Assembly (NCBI GenBank): GCA_016928395.1
Contig: JAFGKV010000271.1
Location: forward strand, 1-26,434
Source of the DNA: Candidatus Fermentibacterota bacterium
Lineage (GTDB): Bacteria > JAFGKV01
Direction: 5' to 3'
Length of the DNA: 26,434 nucleotides
Shown: positions 15,887-24,136 of the stretch, one piece after another
Position numbering within the stretch: the stretch's first letter is position 1
Layout of the letters: every line of letters starts with the position of its first letter
Made by a program: the position numbers and the translations under genes
Notes under the pieces: generated by a model
Told to the model about the DNA's origin: nothing
Database searches by the model: none
The model's input: only the letters and a program-made list of their open reading frames with translations

Positions 15887-18800
15887 ATGCCACTCATCCG
15901 CATTCTCCTCGTCGCCTCGCTGTGCGCACCGGCATCCGCTCTGGTGGTGTATTGGGATCCTCCCGCTCCTGCTCCGGGAAGTACCGTCACCATCTTCTAC
16001 AATGTGATCGAGGGAACGCTTCCCGATAATACGAATCCCGTCTACATTCATCTGGGCGTAAACGGATGGCAAGACGTCCATGACCACGCCATGGCGCCCG
16101 ATACCGCTACCGGCTGGTGGTATTACCGCTACCCAATACCGGCGGACGTCACCGTCATCGATTTCGTTTTCACCGACCTTCAGGGTAACTGGGACAACAA
16201 TGGCGGCATCGGCATTGACTGGCACATAAGCCTGATCTGCTCATGGATACCCTTCGCGCCCAATCCCAACGACTCGGTGGAGATTGTCGTTCGTTCCGGT
16301 GGCGGCCACATCGTGTGGTTTGTCCGCTCGGGCATCCATTCCCTGCCGCCCATTCCCCAGTACTGGCCGCAGGGTTCCTCGCCCACCCCTGATGACGAAG
16401 CCGTGGCCACGCCGCTGAGCGGACCTCATCCTGATGGTACGTACCGGGCCGTCATCGGTCCCTTTACCAGCGCCCGCCAGGTGGTGGATGCGGTCAAATT
16501 CAAGATTCTGTGGGCTGACGGCACCCACGACGCCACCCTGTTCGAAATCACCGCAGACCATACTCCCCTATCCGGCGATCCAGTGGTCTCCATTCTCAGC
16601 CCCCAACCCGGCGCCTCCATCACCGAGACGGATATCCTCGTCGACGCGACAGATGCCGACGCTGTAGAAATCTGGGGCGGTCCCGATTCCCTGGGCACCT
16701 TCACCGCCCCGCCCTACGCCGTCTCGTGGGTGCCTAGTCCCCACACCTTCGGACCGGTCACCGTGACAGCCAAGGGCGTCGGCACGGAAGGCAGGGTCTC
16801 CTTCGACCGCGTCGGCGTCACGGTGCCGCCGGTGGTGATTTCGCGGGCTGCCCCCGCCGGCATCACCGACGGGGTGACGGTCGTGGGCGCTGTCGCGAGC
16901 TTCGCCCTGTACGCTCCGGCCAAGGACTATGTTGCACTGAAGGGCTCGTTCAACCGCGAGTATCCCAATGGCGAGTTGATGTACCTCTCCGGCGACACCC
17001 TATGGTGGGCAGCCAAACGGCTCTCGCCCGGCGACTACCTCTATCAGTACAACATTGAAGGCATCAAGTGTATCGCCGATCCATGGAGCAGGGATGTCAC
17101 CTGGGTGTCTCCCGGCACCGAGAGCGAGTCGGGAAGCTATGAGCATGCCAAGACCCGCTTCAGTGTCGGCGCTTCGCCCTTTCCCTGGACGGACGGAGGA
17201 TTCGTGCGGCCATCGGTGGAGGAGATCGTGGTCTACGAACTCCACGTGGGTGATTTCGCCGGCCTGCCCGATGGCGGCATAGGCGTCTACGCCGATGTCA
17301 TGGCCAAGCTCGCTGAAGGCTACTTTGACAGCCTCGGGATACATGCGGTGGAACTGATGCCGGTGGACGAGTTCGAGGGCGCCAACTCCTGGGGCTACAA
17401 CCCTTCGTTCTACGGCGCCCCTGAGACAACCTACGGCACGCCCGAGCAGCTCAAGGCTCTGGTGAACGAGTTCCACGCCCACGGCATCGCGGTTCTGGTT
17501 GACGTGGTATTCAACCACATGTGGGGCAGTGCACCGCTGTTCCAGCTCTACCAGCCTCTGGGAGACTGGAACTACCAGAATCATGACTACGCCAACTGCC
17601 CCTACTTCCACGATCAAGCCTCGCAGTGGGGGTACAAGCTGCAGCACTGGCAAGAGGTCGGCGGCCGGAGGTATCGAACATGGAAGTATGTGACCGATGC
17701 TCTGCGCACGTGGGTGCAGGACTACCACATCGACGGGTTCCGCTACGATGCCTCATGGGGGGTCGGGTGGGACGGCTACAATGCCAACGGCATGTCCTTT
17801 TACACCTGGTACATGCGTGAACTGGACCCGGGCCTCATCCAGATCGTGGAGGAAGACAATGCCTCCCGGGTGAACTCCACCGAAGCCGATGCCGGCTGGA
17901 ACTTCAGTTACTTCCACGCCATGAAGGCCAACCTCCAGCAGATCAACGATTCGGGGCACACCTGGGGCAACATGATCGCTTTGGCCAATGAGTTGTCATA
18001 CTCCAGCCAGGGTTTCCAGGAATGCTACGGCCCGTTGAACTACGTCGAGAGCCACGACGAAACCCGCATCATCTACGAGGCCATGACCTACCAGGGGATG
18101 GACTATCCGACCGCCCTCAAGAAATCACGGCTCGGCGCCGCCGTGCTTCTCACGGGAACGGGCACGCCCATGATCTACCACGGCCAGGAGTTCGCGCAGA
18201 ACGCCACCAGCAGAAACCCCGACGGCGGCATCATTCCCCAGCCCCTTCAGTGGCAGAATCTCAGTACTCCCTCGGGCTACGCCCTGTTCCAGCATTATCG
18301 CAGGCTGATCTGGCTCCGGGCCACCCATGAGATCATCCGAAGCCCCAGCTTCCAAGTGACGTCCAGGAGCAATACCACCAAGCATATCGTGTTCTGGCGG
18401 GGTGATGCCGGTACAGAACAGCAGATCGTGGTGGCAGCCAATTTCGACACCGCCGACCACCTCATCGGCATCGAGTTCCCGGGCAGCGGCACATGGTACG
18501 AATTCACGGAAGACGATTCCCTGGAGGTACAGGGCGGCTACTCTCCGGTGTATAACCTTCCCGCCTCCACGGCCAGGATTTTCGTGAATGCCAGAACATG
18601 GCCCATGGCGGGAGAGGGGGCTCGGCCAGTTCCTTCCCGGATAACCCTGGCGCAGAATCATCCCAATCCCGCCAGCGTGGCCACGGTCATTTCCTACTCA
18701 CTCCCTTCGCCGTGTCCGGCCGTGCGGATCGAGATCCACGATCTGCTTGGCCGCCGGGTTCGCCTGCTGCTGCAAGGGAGTGCCGAAGCGGGCCGGCACG

Positions 18801-18916
18801 AAACCCTGTGGGATCTGCTGACAGACTCCGGCGCTTTGGCGCCCAGCGGCGTCTATCTCTGCATGCTTCATGCCGAGGGTCGCGTCGCAACCCGCAGGCT
18901 GGTGGTGGCCCGCTAG
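15887..18916 (+). CDS. Secreted GH13 alpha-glucan enzyme with starch-binding-type modules and C-terminal sorting-like domain
   Basis: A 1009-aa precursor. A signal peptide (LLVASLCAPASA) is followed by a CBM25-like domain (about 20-110), a second beta-rich region, a Big-type Ig segment, and a CBM48-like domain (SFALYAPAKDYVALKGSF). The GH13 barrel shows all four regions: DVVFNH (539-544), GFRYDASW with nucleophile D621, IVEED with acid/base E655, and VESHDE with D724. The CBM48 plus barrel pattern is nearest to branching enzymes and trehalohydrolases, so specificity is open (amylase, pullulan- or glycogen-active). The C-terminus (LAQNHPNP to SGVYLCML) is a FlgD/Por-type module. ATG 15887 is chosen because GGAAAGG lies 9 nt upstream; GTG 15869 is an in-frame alternative. 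Confidence 0.93.
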   Translation: MPLIRILLVASLCAPASALVVYWDPPAPAPGSTVTIFYNVIEGTLPDNTNPVYIHLGVNGWQDVHDHAMAPDTATGWWYYRYPIPADVTVIDFVFTDLQGNWDNNGGIGIDWHISLICSWIPFAPNPNDSVEIVVRSGGGHIVWFVRSGIHSLPPIPQYWPQGSSPTPDDEAVATPLSGPHPDGTYRAVIGPFTSARQVVDAVKFKILWADGTHDATLFEITADHTPLSGDPVVSILSPQPGASITETDILVDATDADAVEIWGGPDSLGTFTAPPYAVSWVPSPHTFGPVTVTAKGVGTEGRVSFDRVGVTVPPVVISRAAPAGITDGVTVVGAVASFALYAPAKDYVALKGSFNREYPNGELMYLSGDTLWWAAKRLSPGDYLYQYNIEGIKCIADPWSRDVTWVSPGTESESGSYEHAKTRFSVGASPFPWTDGGFVRPSVEEIVVYELHVGDFAGLPDGGIGVYADVMAKLAEGYFDSLGIHAVELMPVDEFEGANSWGYNPSFYGAPETTYGTPEQLKALVNEFHAHGIAVLVDVVFNHMWGSAPLFQLYQPLGDWNYQNHDYANCPYFHDQASQWGYKLQHWQEVGGRRYRTWKYVTDALRTWVQDYHIDGFRYDASWGVGWDGYNANGMSFYTWYMRELDPGLIQIVEEDNASRVNSTEADAGWNFSYFHAMKANLQQINDSGHTWGNMIALANELSYSSQGFQECYGPLNYVESHDETRIIYEAMTYQGMDYPTALKKSRLGAAVLLTGTGTPMIYHGQEFAQNATSRNPDGGIIPQPLQWQNLSTPSGYALFQHYRRLIWLRATHEIIRSPSFQVTSRSNTTKHIVFWRGDAGTEQQIVVAANFDTADHLIGIEFPGSGTWYEFTEDDSLEVQGGYSPVYNLPASTARIFVNARTWPMAGEGARPVPSRITLAQNHPNPASVATVISYSLPSPCPAVRIEIHDLLGRRVRLLLQGSAEAGRHETLWDLLTDSGALAPSGVYLCMLHAEGRVATRRLVVAR

Positions 18917-19804
18917 ATGACAACGGCAGAGACAGAGCTTCGACTCGTCCCGCAACCCCTTGAGACCATGAACTCCCTGACCCTGCGCATCGCCGATCAC
19001 GGAATCCGGCTGATCTTCCCTGATGACAGCCTCATCTCCTCTGCCCGGGATCGCTACGGCGGGTTCCTCAGCAATGAAGAACCCGACACGGTCATGGCTG
19101 TCTCCTTCCCCGAGCGTCTCCAGCCGGTCGTCGATGCCGGGGTCCCCTGGGCCCGGTGCGCTACGGATGACATTCGCTTCGGGCGCAATGACCTTGTGGC
19201 GGAAACTGATTCCTCCTTCGGCCATGTGGCCGTGCAGATGCGCACGTTGGTCTACACCCTGGATGCCCTCCTCCGCATCTTCTACTCCATCGTGCTCATT
19301 CGGCGGGGCGGGCTTTTGCTCCACGCGGCGGCGGTAGGGATCGACGGCCGGGGCGCGGTGTTCGCCGGGCCCACGGAAAGCGGCAAATCAGAGCTTTCCC
19401 ACATGGAATTCGGAACCCATCTGACCGATGAACTCTCTCCCGTCAGGCCGCAAGGCCATGGATTCTCGGTCTTTGGAAGCCCGTTCTGGGGATTGTTCGA
19501 AAAGGGAGGGTACAATCGCGGCCTGCCCCTGGCGGGCCTGTTCTTCCTCTCCCGAGGCCCGACACGGCTGGAGCGGCTTTCACGCGCCTTGGCCTTGCCG
19601 CGCCTTTTGCGCTGCGTGCTGAACTTCTCCCGGGAGCCCGAAGTCGTCGAGGCCGTGATGGCCAATTCCGCCCGTGTGCTGGCGAGGGTCCCTCACGCCT
19701 CCCTCGTCTCACCCCCGGATGAGACGTTGTGGCCTCTGGTGTCCGGCTTTCTGGTCTTTCACCGCTCGGGCTCCGACTCAGCATCTTTGCAGGAGCATGT
19801 GTGA
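18917..19804 (+). CDS. HPr kinase-like P-loop protein
   Basis: A 295-aa soluble protein. The C-terminal half resembles the HprK kinase fold: LLLHAAAVGIDGRGAVFAG leads into Walker A GPTESGKSE (151-159), followed by HLTDELSPV, the likely Asp-containing second motif. The N-terminal half is not recognised. Related stand-alone HprK-like proteins occur in peptide-modification clusters and in unlinked genomic settings; this one has no HPr, no PTS gene and no RiPP gene nearby, so the substrate is unknown. The ATG follows the GH13 stop codon with no gap, so it is probably translated by reinitiation. It overlaps the next gene by 4 nt. Confidence 0.75.
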   Translation: MTTAETELRLVPQPLETMNSLTLRIADHGIRLIFPDDSLISSARDRYGGFLSNEEPDTVMAVSFPERLQPVVDAGVPWARCATDDIRFGRNDLVAETDSSFGHVAVQMRTLVYTLDALLRIFYSIVLIRRGGLLLHAAAVGIDGRGAVFAGPTESGKSELSHMEFGTHLTDELSPVRPQGHGFSVFGSPFWGLFEKGGYNRGLPLAGLFFLSRGPTRLERLSRALALPRLLRCVLNFSREPEVVEAVMANSARVLARVPHASLVSPPDETLWPLVSGFLVFHRSGSDSASLQEHV

Positions 19805-20739
19805 GCCCCTCTCGAGAGATGGCCCTAAACCGCGCGCAGCTGCTGCGCCGGAACGACGAATGGGTACGGGCGTGCCTTGCATCACCTCATGCATTGGCAG
19901 TGTTGGTGGCGGACGGCAAGGTCCTGGCGAGTGAGGACGGATCACGGCCCGTGTTCGTGCCCTTGGGCTGGTTGGGAGAACGGATGACCACGGCCGATCC
20001 TGTGGTCCTCCTGGGCACGAGGAACGATACGGCCTATGTCGCCGTTGGCCTTGGCGAAGCGTGGGTGCCGCCGGTGATGGCTAAGGACGGCCGGTGGGTC
20101 GAGCTCCGGCAGATGGGGGCGTTGTTTCACACCTGGGAAGGTGAGGTACTGGGCTGCGCCAGGGCCCTGGTGTACTGGCATACCCACAACCGCTTCTGCG
20201 GGATATGCGGCGCCGCCACTGAGAGTGCCCAGGGCGGCTCTGTTCGCATGTGCACAAATGGCTCATGCGGCAAGTTCCACTTCCCGCGCACCGACCCCGC
20301 GGTTATCGTCCTGGTTTCCGCCGGGGAGGAGTGCCTGCTCGCCCGTCAGAGAATCTGGGTCCCCGGGAGATACTCGGCCGTGGCCGGTTTCGTGGAGCCG
20401 GCAGAGAGCTGCGAGCATGCCGCCGCTCGGGAGGTCGAAGAGGAAACCGGCATCCTCGTCGAGGACGTTCGCTACCGGTTCTCCCAAGGATGGCCATTCC
20501 CCCGGAGCCTCATGATCGCGTTCCGGGCACGGGCCGTGGGGCGGGATATCACCGTGGATACTGATGAACTGGAGGATGCCCGCTGGTTGTCTCGAGAGCA
20601 GATCGAGGAGGGTCTCATGTCCGGCCGGCTTTCGCTGCCTCCGGTGTTTGCTGCGGGGTTTAGGCTTGTGGAGGAATGGTTTGACGAGGGAGGGAGTCGT
20701 CTCCGGGATCTGGTGACGCGCCCCGTGGCCGGGGGCTGA
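19801..20739 (+). CDS. nudC: NAD+ diphosphatase / RNA-deNADding Nudix hydrolase NudC
   Basis: A 312-aa protein with all NudC hallmarks: a zinc site opening with FCGICG (C133, C136) and a second Cys pair in MCTNGSCGKFHFPR, the Nudix box GFVEPAESCEHAAAREVEEE, and the family signature SQGWPFPRS. NudC hydrolyses NAD(H) and removes the NAD cap from RNA. GTG at 19801 is chosen as start because AGGAG lies 5 nt upstream and the gene then overlaps the HprK-like stop as GTGA; ATG at 19819 is the alternative. It overlaps the next gene by one base. The SQGWPFPRS signature differs from the usual SQPWPFPQS at two positions. Confidence 0.93.
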   Translation: MSPSREMALNRAQLLRRNDEWVRACLASPHALAVLVADGKVLASEDGSRPVFVPLGWLGERMTTADPVVLLGTRNDTAYVAVGLGEAWVPPVMAKDGRWVELRQMGALFHTWEGEVLGCARALVYWHTHNRFCGICGAATESAQGGSVRMCTNGSCGKFHFPRTDPAVIVLVSAGEECLLARQRIWVPGRYSAVAGFVEPAESCEHAAAREVEEETGILVEDVRYRFSQGWPFPRSLMIAFRARAVGRDITVDTDELEDARWLSREQIEEGLMSGRLSLPPVFAAGFRLVEEWFDEGGSRLRDLVTRPVAGG

Positions 20740-21365
20740 TGTCGGTGGCCCAGTCCGGTGATGAGAAGGTCCCCCTGGTCTTGACGGGGGAGGCGACGCT
20801 TCAGATTGAGGTCAAGAAGAGCCGGTTCATCGCCCATGCGTCTCCGGCCTCCTGTCCCGGCGAGGCCATGAGCTTCCTGGAACGGGTGCGTGATCCCGGG
20901 GCGACCCACAACTGCTGGGCGTACCGGATTTGCCCCGCATATCGGTTCTCTGATGACGGCGAACCCGCGGGCACCGCAGGCAGGCCCATGCTGAGCGCTA
21001 TCGAACGCCGAAACATCGATCAGGTCATGGTGATCGTGACCCGGTTCTTCGGCGGCATCAAGCTGGGTGCGGGCGGCCTTGCTCGCGCCTATGGCGGGGT
21101 GACCTCTGCCTGTCTTCAGCAGGCCTCAACCCGGCCCTTCGAGCATGAGAAACAGGTTGAAGTCAGCGCGACTTTCTCCCTTACTGGCAATGCGTACAAC
21201 CTTCTTCAGAAGTACGCATTGGAGCGCCATGATGAGCGCTACGACGAGCGCGGAGTAGTCTTCCTTGCCAAAGGCCCTCAACGCCTGATCGACGATTTCG
21301 TGCACGATCTGGTTGAGCTGTCATCCGGCGGGGTACACATCACGGAGCACCCGAAGCCCTCCTGA
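20739..21365 (+). CDS. yigZ: YigZ/IMPACT-family protein (UPF0029)
   Basis: A 208-aa protein matching the YigZ family throughout: KKSRFIAHASP at the N-terminus, THNCWAYRI, RFSDDGEPAGTAGRPML, and RFFGGIKLGAGGLARAYGG, followed by the smaller C-terminal domain. The length is typical. The bacterial function is not settled; eukaryotic IMPACT regulates the GCN2 kinase. The ATG shares its first base with the nudC stop (TGATG), indicating translational coupling. Neighbour NudC acts in NAD/RNA metabolism, but a joint role is only an inference. Confidence 0.93.
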   Translation: MSVAQSGDEKVPLVLTGEATLQIEVKKSRFIAHASPASCPGEAMSFLERVRDPGATHNCWAYRICPAYRFSDDGEPAGTAGRPMLSAIERRNIDQVMVIVTRFFGGIKLGAGGLARAYGGVTSACLQQASTRPFEHEKQVEVSATFSLTGNAYNLLQKYALERHDERYDERGVVFLAKGPQRLIDDFVHDLVELSSGGVHITEHPKPS

Positions 21366-21366
21366 C

Positions 21367-21891
21367 ATGGCCACCGACTTCGTCACCGGACGCCAGATCT
21401 ATGAGCGCATGATTCGGGAGGCCATTCCCGCCGCGGAAGACTTCGTCTGGATTGCCACCGCCGACCTCAAGGATCTCCACGTCGCCAAGACGAACCGAAT
21501 GGTCCCCTTCCTGGAGACCCTCTCCGATCTCATCGAGCGAGGCGTCGCGGTTCGTCTGGTCCACGCGAAGGAACCCGGGCCGGCATTCCGGGAGGACTTT
21601 GATCGGTACCCAGCGCTCATCGAAGGACTGGAGCGCATGCTGTGTCCGAGGGTGCACTTCAAGACCGTGGTGGTCGACGGCCGCATCGCATACTGCGGCA
21701 GCGCGAACTTGACCGGGGCCGGCATGGGCGCCAAAAGCGATCATCGCCGCAACTTCGAAGCGGGGTTCATCACCACCGAGGCATCCCTCGTGCAGGCCAT
21801 CATGGACCAATTCGATGAACTGTGGATGGGCTCCCATTGCCCCGAATGCGGCCGCACCGAGTACTGCGCCGAATTCCACGACCTGATCTAA
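21367..21891 (+). CDS. Single-HKD phospholipase D-family protein with C-terminal Cys motif
   Basis: A 174-aa protein with one catalytic HKD motif, VHFKTVVVDGRIAYCGSANL, giving H-x-K-x4-D followed by the family GSAN. One motif per chain means it would need to dimerise, as known for Nuc-type endonucleases of this superfamily. The C-terminus has CPECGRTEYC, a zinc-ribbon-like cluster of three Cys, suggesting nucleic-acid contact. No signal peptide is visible. The ATG at 21367 lies 1 nt after the yigZ stop, making it the last gene of the run that starts with the GH13 enzyme. Nuclease versus phospholipase activity cannot be decided from sequence. Confidence 0.85.
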   Translation: MATDFVTGRQIYERMIREAIPAAEDFVWIATADLKDLHVAKTNRMVPFLETLSDLIERGVAVRLVHAKEPGPAFREDFDRYPALIEGLERMLCPRVHFKTVVVDGRIAYCGSANLTGAGMGAKSDHRRNFEAGFITTEASLVQAIMDQFDELWMGSHCPECGRTEYCAEFHDLI

Positions 21892-22016
21892 GGCGTGCTT
21901 CGCTCGCAGTCCTCAGTTGACTGTTCACTGTTCACAGTCGGCCTCCCCCTTTGGTGAAGGAGGATCGAGAGGGATTTCTTTTGTGGTGCAACGTGCTCGG
22001 CATTCCACGATCAGAA

Positions 22017-22069
22017 GACTGCCGACCGATTCGGCCCCGCAGGGCAAGGCACACCGTGGCGAGAGAATG
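22017..22069 (+). repeat. 53-bp direct repeat, copy 1
   Basis: It begins GACTGCCGACCGATTCGG and ends GGCGAGAGAATG, and is identical to 22150-22202, 133 nt away. Confidence 0.9.
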
Positions 22070-22149
22070 CAGCTTCGCTTCGCCCGCAGGCGACAGGGTT
22101 TAGGGTTCGGGGTTCAGCCCGGGCTGCCGACTGGCTACTGCCGACTGCC

Positions 22150-22202
22150 GACTGCCGACCGATTCGGCCCCGCAGGGCAAGGCACACCGTGGCGAGAGAA
22201 TG
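22150..22202 (+). repeat. 53-bp direct repeat, copy 2
   Basis: Identical to 22017-22069. Its last 14 bases also form the left arm of the hairpin at 22189-22227, which copy 1 lacks. Confidence 0.9.
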
Positions 22203-22227
22203 AGGATCCTTCCCATTCTCTCGCCAC
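22189..22227. repeat. 14-bp inverted repeat with 11-nt loop
   Basis: GTGGCGAGAGAATG (22189-22202) pairs perfectly with CATTCTCTCGCCAC (22214-22227). The loop contains the palindrome AGGATCCT. It could be a termination hairpin or part of a mobile repeat end. Confidence 0.8.
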
Positions 22228-22571
22228 TCTCCGGCCTTCCTTTGAGTCCTTTGAGTCTTTGTGGTGAATTGCCTTCTCGGTGACCTCTGTGCCTGCTATG
22301 TTGATCTCAGTCAAGTCCTATCCGTCGGAGATCCTGTACGAACGTAGTTCACGCTGCGCTCGCAGTCATCGGTCCTCAGTACCGCCTGTCTCCTCACTTC
22401 TATCTCCCAATGATGCTTCAGCCGGTCTCGCGCCCAGGGAATGCCAGAGCCAATGGGTGATCCTGCTACCTCAGATCTACTCCGGTTAGGGTGGCCGATG
22501 AGTCGCCGAGTACGCGCAAGTGATCAACATCTATAGGTCACGCGAATGCTCGCCGAAAGCAATCTCCTTCC

Positions 22572-22892
22572 TCAGAGATCGAGCTGGGTGGAGATCGCCC
22601 TGCCGATGCCCTGCATCTCATCCGACGTCAGGACACCTTCCTTGTTGATCAACCGCTTCGTGCTGACCGTTGTCACCTGGTCGGCCATTGCTTTGGATCG
22701 CTTTCCGCGGATGGTTACATAGGCCTCGCTGGGGTAGAGCCTCCCTGTTGAGCCGGTCAGCGGTACGACCTGAACGCGGTTAAGGAACTGGTTGGAGGCG
22801 TCGTTGCTCACAATCACCGCAGGACACAGTTTCCGGATCTCCCCCCCGACGGAAGAGGAGAAGTCGATCCACCAGACTTCACCCCTTTTCAT
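22572..22892 (-). CDS. mazF: MazF/PemK-family endoribonuclease toxin
   Basis: A 106-aa protein with the full MazF layout: MKRGEVWWIDF at the N-terminus, KLCPAVIVSND, VQVVPLTG, and the C-terminal VSTKRLINKEGVLTSDEM strand-helix. MazF toxins cut mRNA or tRNA at short motifs and are neutralised by the antitoxin made from the same operon. Start ATG 22892 lies inside the antitoxin gene, overlapping it by 14 nt; ATG 22901 is an in-frame alternative. The antitoxin-first order is typical for autoregulated pairs. Confidence 0.93.
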   Translation of the reverse strand: MKRGEVWWIDFSSSVGGEIRKLCPAVIVSNDASNQFLNRVQVVPLTGSTGRLYPSEAYVTIRGKRSKAMADQVTTVSTKRLINKEGVLTSDEMQGIGRAISTQLDL

Positions 22893-23109
22893 CGTGCACA
22901 TCCTGGCATGTCGCGTCTGACCACTCCTCTGCCTCCGCTTCGCGAACCGAGTCCGCGGCCATCGCCCGGTACGCTTCATAGAGGTCCTTTCTTACCACGT
23001 GTGGCCGCACAAGGTCCTCTATGAACCGGCTTATCTTCCGGGGGGGGATTGCCTCCTTCAGCCCATCATAGACCTCTTCGGACACGGTCAAGGTCAGCTT
23101 CTTCTGCAT
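22879..23109 (-). CDS. mazE: Ribbon-helix-helix antitoxin of the MazF pair
   Basis: A 76-aa protein. The N-terminal part, KKLTLTVSEEVYDGL, is a ribbon-helix-helix DNA-binding strand and helix, followed by ISRFIEDLVRPHV. The acidic C-terminus (EAEAEEWSDATC) is the likely toxin-binding tail. This is the RHH type of MazF antitoxin, not the AbrB-type MazE of E. coli, so the gene symbol is functional only. The ATG at 23109 is preceded by a strong GGAGGTGAT. It overlaps mazF by 14 nt and is transcribed from the promoter at 23301-23329. Confidence 0.88.
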   Translation of the reverse strand: MQKKLTLTVSEEVYDGLKEAIPPRKISRFIEDLVRPHVVRKDLYEAYRAMAADSVREAEAEEWSDATCQDVHDEKG

Positions 23110-23176
23110 GGCATCACCTCCGCTCTGCAACACGCGCCTCGTGCAAAGCCCGTTCCATCGGGTGGTCGGAACGAAG

Positions 23177-23198
23177 CCCCGCACCCGCAGGTGCGGGG
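23177..23198 (-). promoter_or_regulatory. GC hairpin in the mazEF leader
   Basis: CCCCGCAC and GTGCGGGG form a perfect 8-bp stem around a 6-nt loop. It lies within the predicted 185-nt 5' leader, about 70 nt before the antitoxin start. It could stabilise the transcript or attenuate it. Confidence 0.45.
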
Positions 23199-23300
23199 TC
23201 AAACCCAGTCCTCCAGAAGACAGGCGAGACAACCCGCATACCAGGGATGGTGGGGCGACCTCCGTGCAGTCCGAAGGAGTTCTCCAAGAGCCTCACACGT

Positions 23301-23329
23301 ATACTACACGTGTAACTCGGAAGCGTCAA
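23301..23329 (-). promoter_or_regulatory. mazEF promoter with overlapping ACGTGT repeats
   Basis: On the minus strand, TTGACG (23329-23324), exactly 17 nt, TAGTAT (23306-23301). Two ACGTGT direct repeats, 11 nt apart, flank and overlap the -10 element. This is the expected placement of an operator for an RHH antitoxin that represses its own operon. Confidence 0.65.
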
Positions 23330-24136
23330 GGACGAGTGGCTAAGTGGCGAGGGTAGTCTGCGAGATGTCAACGAAGGCGGAGATGAGACTCCGCGCACGA
23401 GCGAGTCTGCTCTCACTGGTGAGAGGTAACTTGACATTGACCAACGTCATATGCCAGCCCGTGCGCTGTCGGGCTCACATGGCGAAAGCGACGGGCGACC
23501 GGCCAGTGGGCGAACCCACTGCCCGGACTGCCGCCCCCGAGCGGCCCGCCTGAGCAGTCCCAAGATTATGGATTCAAGGTTTGATAATCATAGAGAGGGC
23601 AATTTCGGTGTGACAGGTCGGTGGGTAGGGCCGAGATTGGTTTCTAGGCAAGAGAGGAGGCGAGATTCTCTCGTGTCTGATTCGTCTATGCCGCGAGCCA
23701 CACCAGGGTTGGGACACAACCATGAGATCTGAACTACCACCTGGGCCACGGCATGGAACCGATGATCATCTGGGGTCCAGACAGACCAGGGGCCGTGAGG
23801 AGAGCCATATCGCCCTATACGAGCCTTGAGCTCGATGGGTGACTGGCGCGGATCAGCAGAAGCTGATCGCTACCCCATCTGAGAGATGTACGGGTGCGAT
23901 GAACGACGAGGGATTCGAACCTACCTTCTGGAGTAGAGGAGGTCGCGGAAGCAGACCGTTGTCTTCGGAAGGAGAGGCGTTCTTCCCCTTGACCCGCCCT
24001 CTAATGGGTGACCCCACGGACACCGCCCGACGACGGAGAACTACATGCTACGCAGCAGTGTATCCGTCACACGGACCACTTGATGACTGGAGACATAGAA
24101 TATCCCCAGACCCGCTCTGACATGAGGCAACGAAAG
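23330..24136. other. Gene-free interval between mazEF and higBA
   Basis: About 800 nt with no convincing gene on either strand; short open frames lack ribosome sites and family features. A fragment near 23910-23930 reads on the minus strand like a tRNA T-arm (GGTTCGAATCC), but no cloverleaf can be folded around it. Confidence 0.5.

Larger units (their letters stand above)
21892..22571. other. Repeat-rich gene-free interval
   Basis: No gene is seen in these 680 nt. They hold a 53-bp perfect direct duplication, a 14-bp inverted repeat, GACTGCCGACTGCC-like trinucleotide-phased runs (about 22127-22160), a tandem CTTTGAGTC pair (22240-22257), and degenerate relatives of repeats found at 9.5-9.6 kb. 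The region marks the border between the housekeeping-like run and the toxin-antitoxin region. Confidence 0.65.

Noticed and set aside
22017-22202. CRISPR array, suggested by repeated 53-bp units
   Set aside because: Only two copies with an 80-nt interval made of other repeats, and no cas genes in the window.
21917-22267. A 116-aa open frame over the repeats
   Set aside because: It consists of translated repeat units, with no ribosome site or family features.
23890-24020. tRNA gene on the minus strand around a GGTTCGAATCC sequence
   Set aside because: The flanking T-stem has two mismatches and no D-arm, anticodon arm or acceptor stem could be found; at most a decayed relic.
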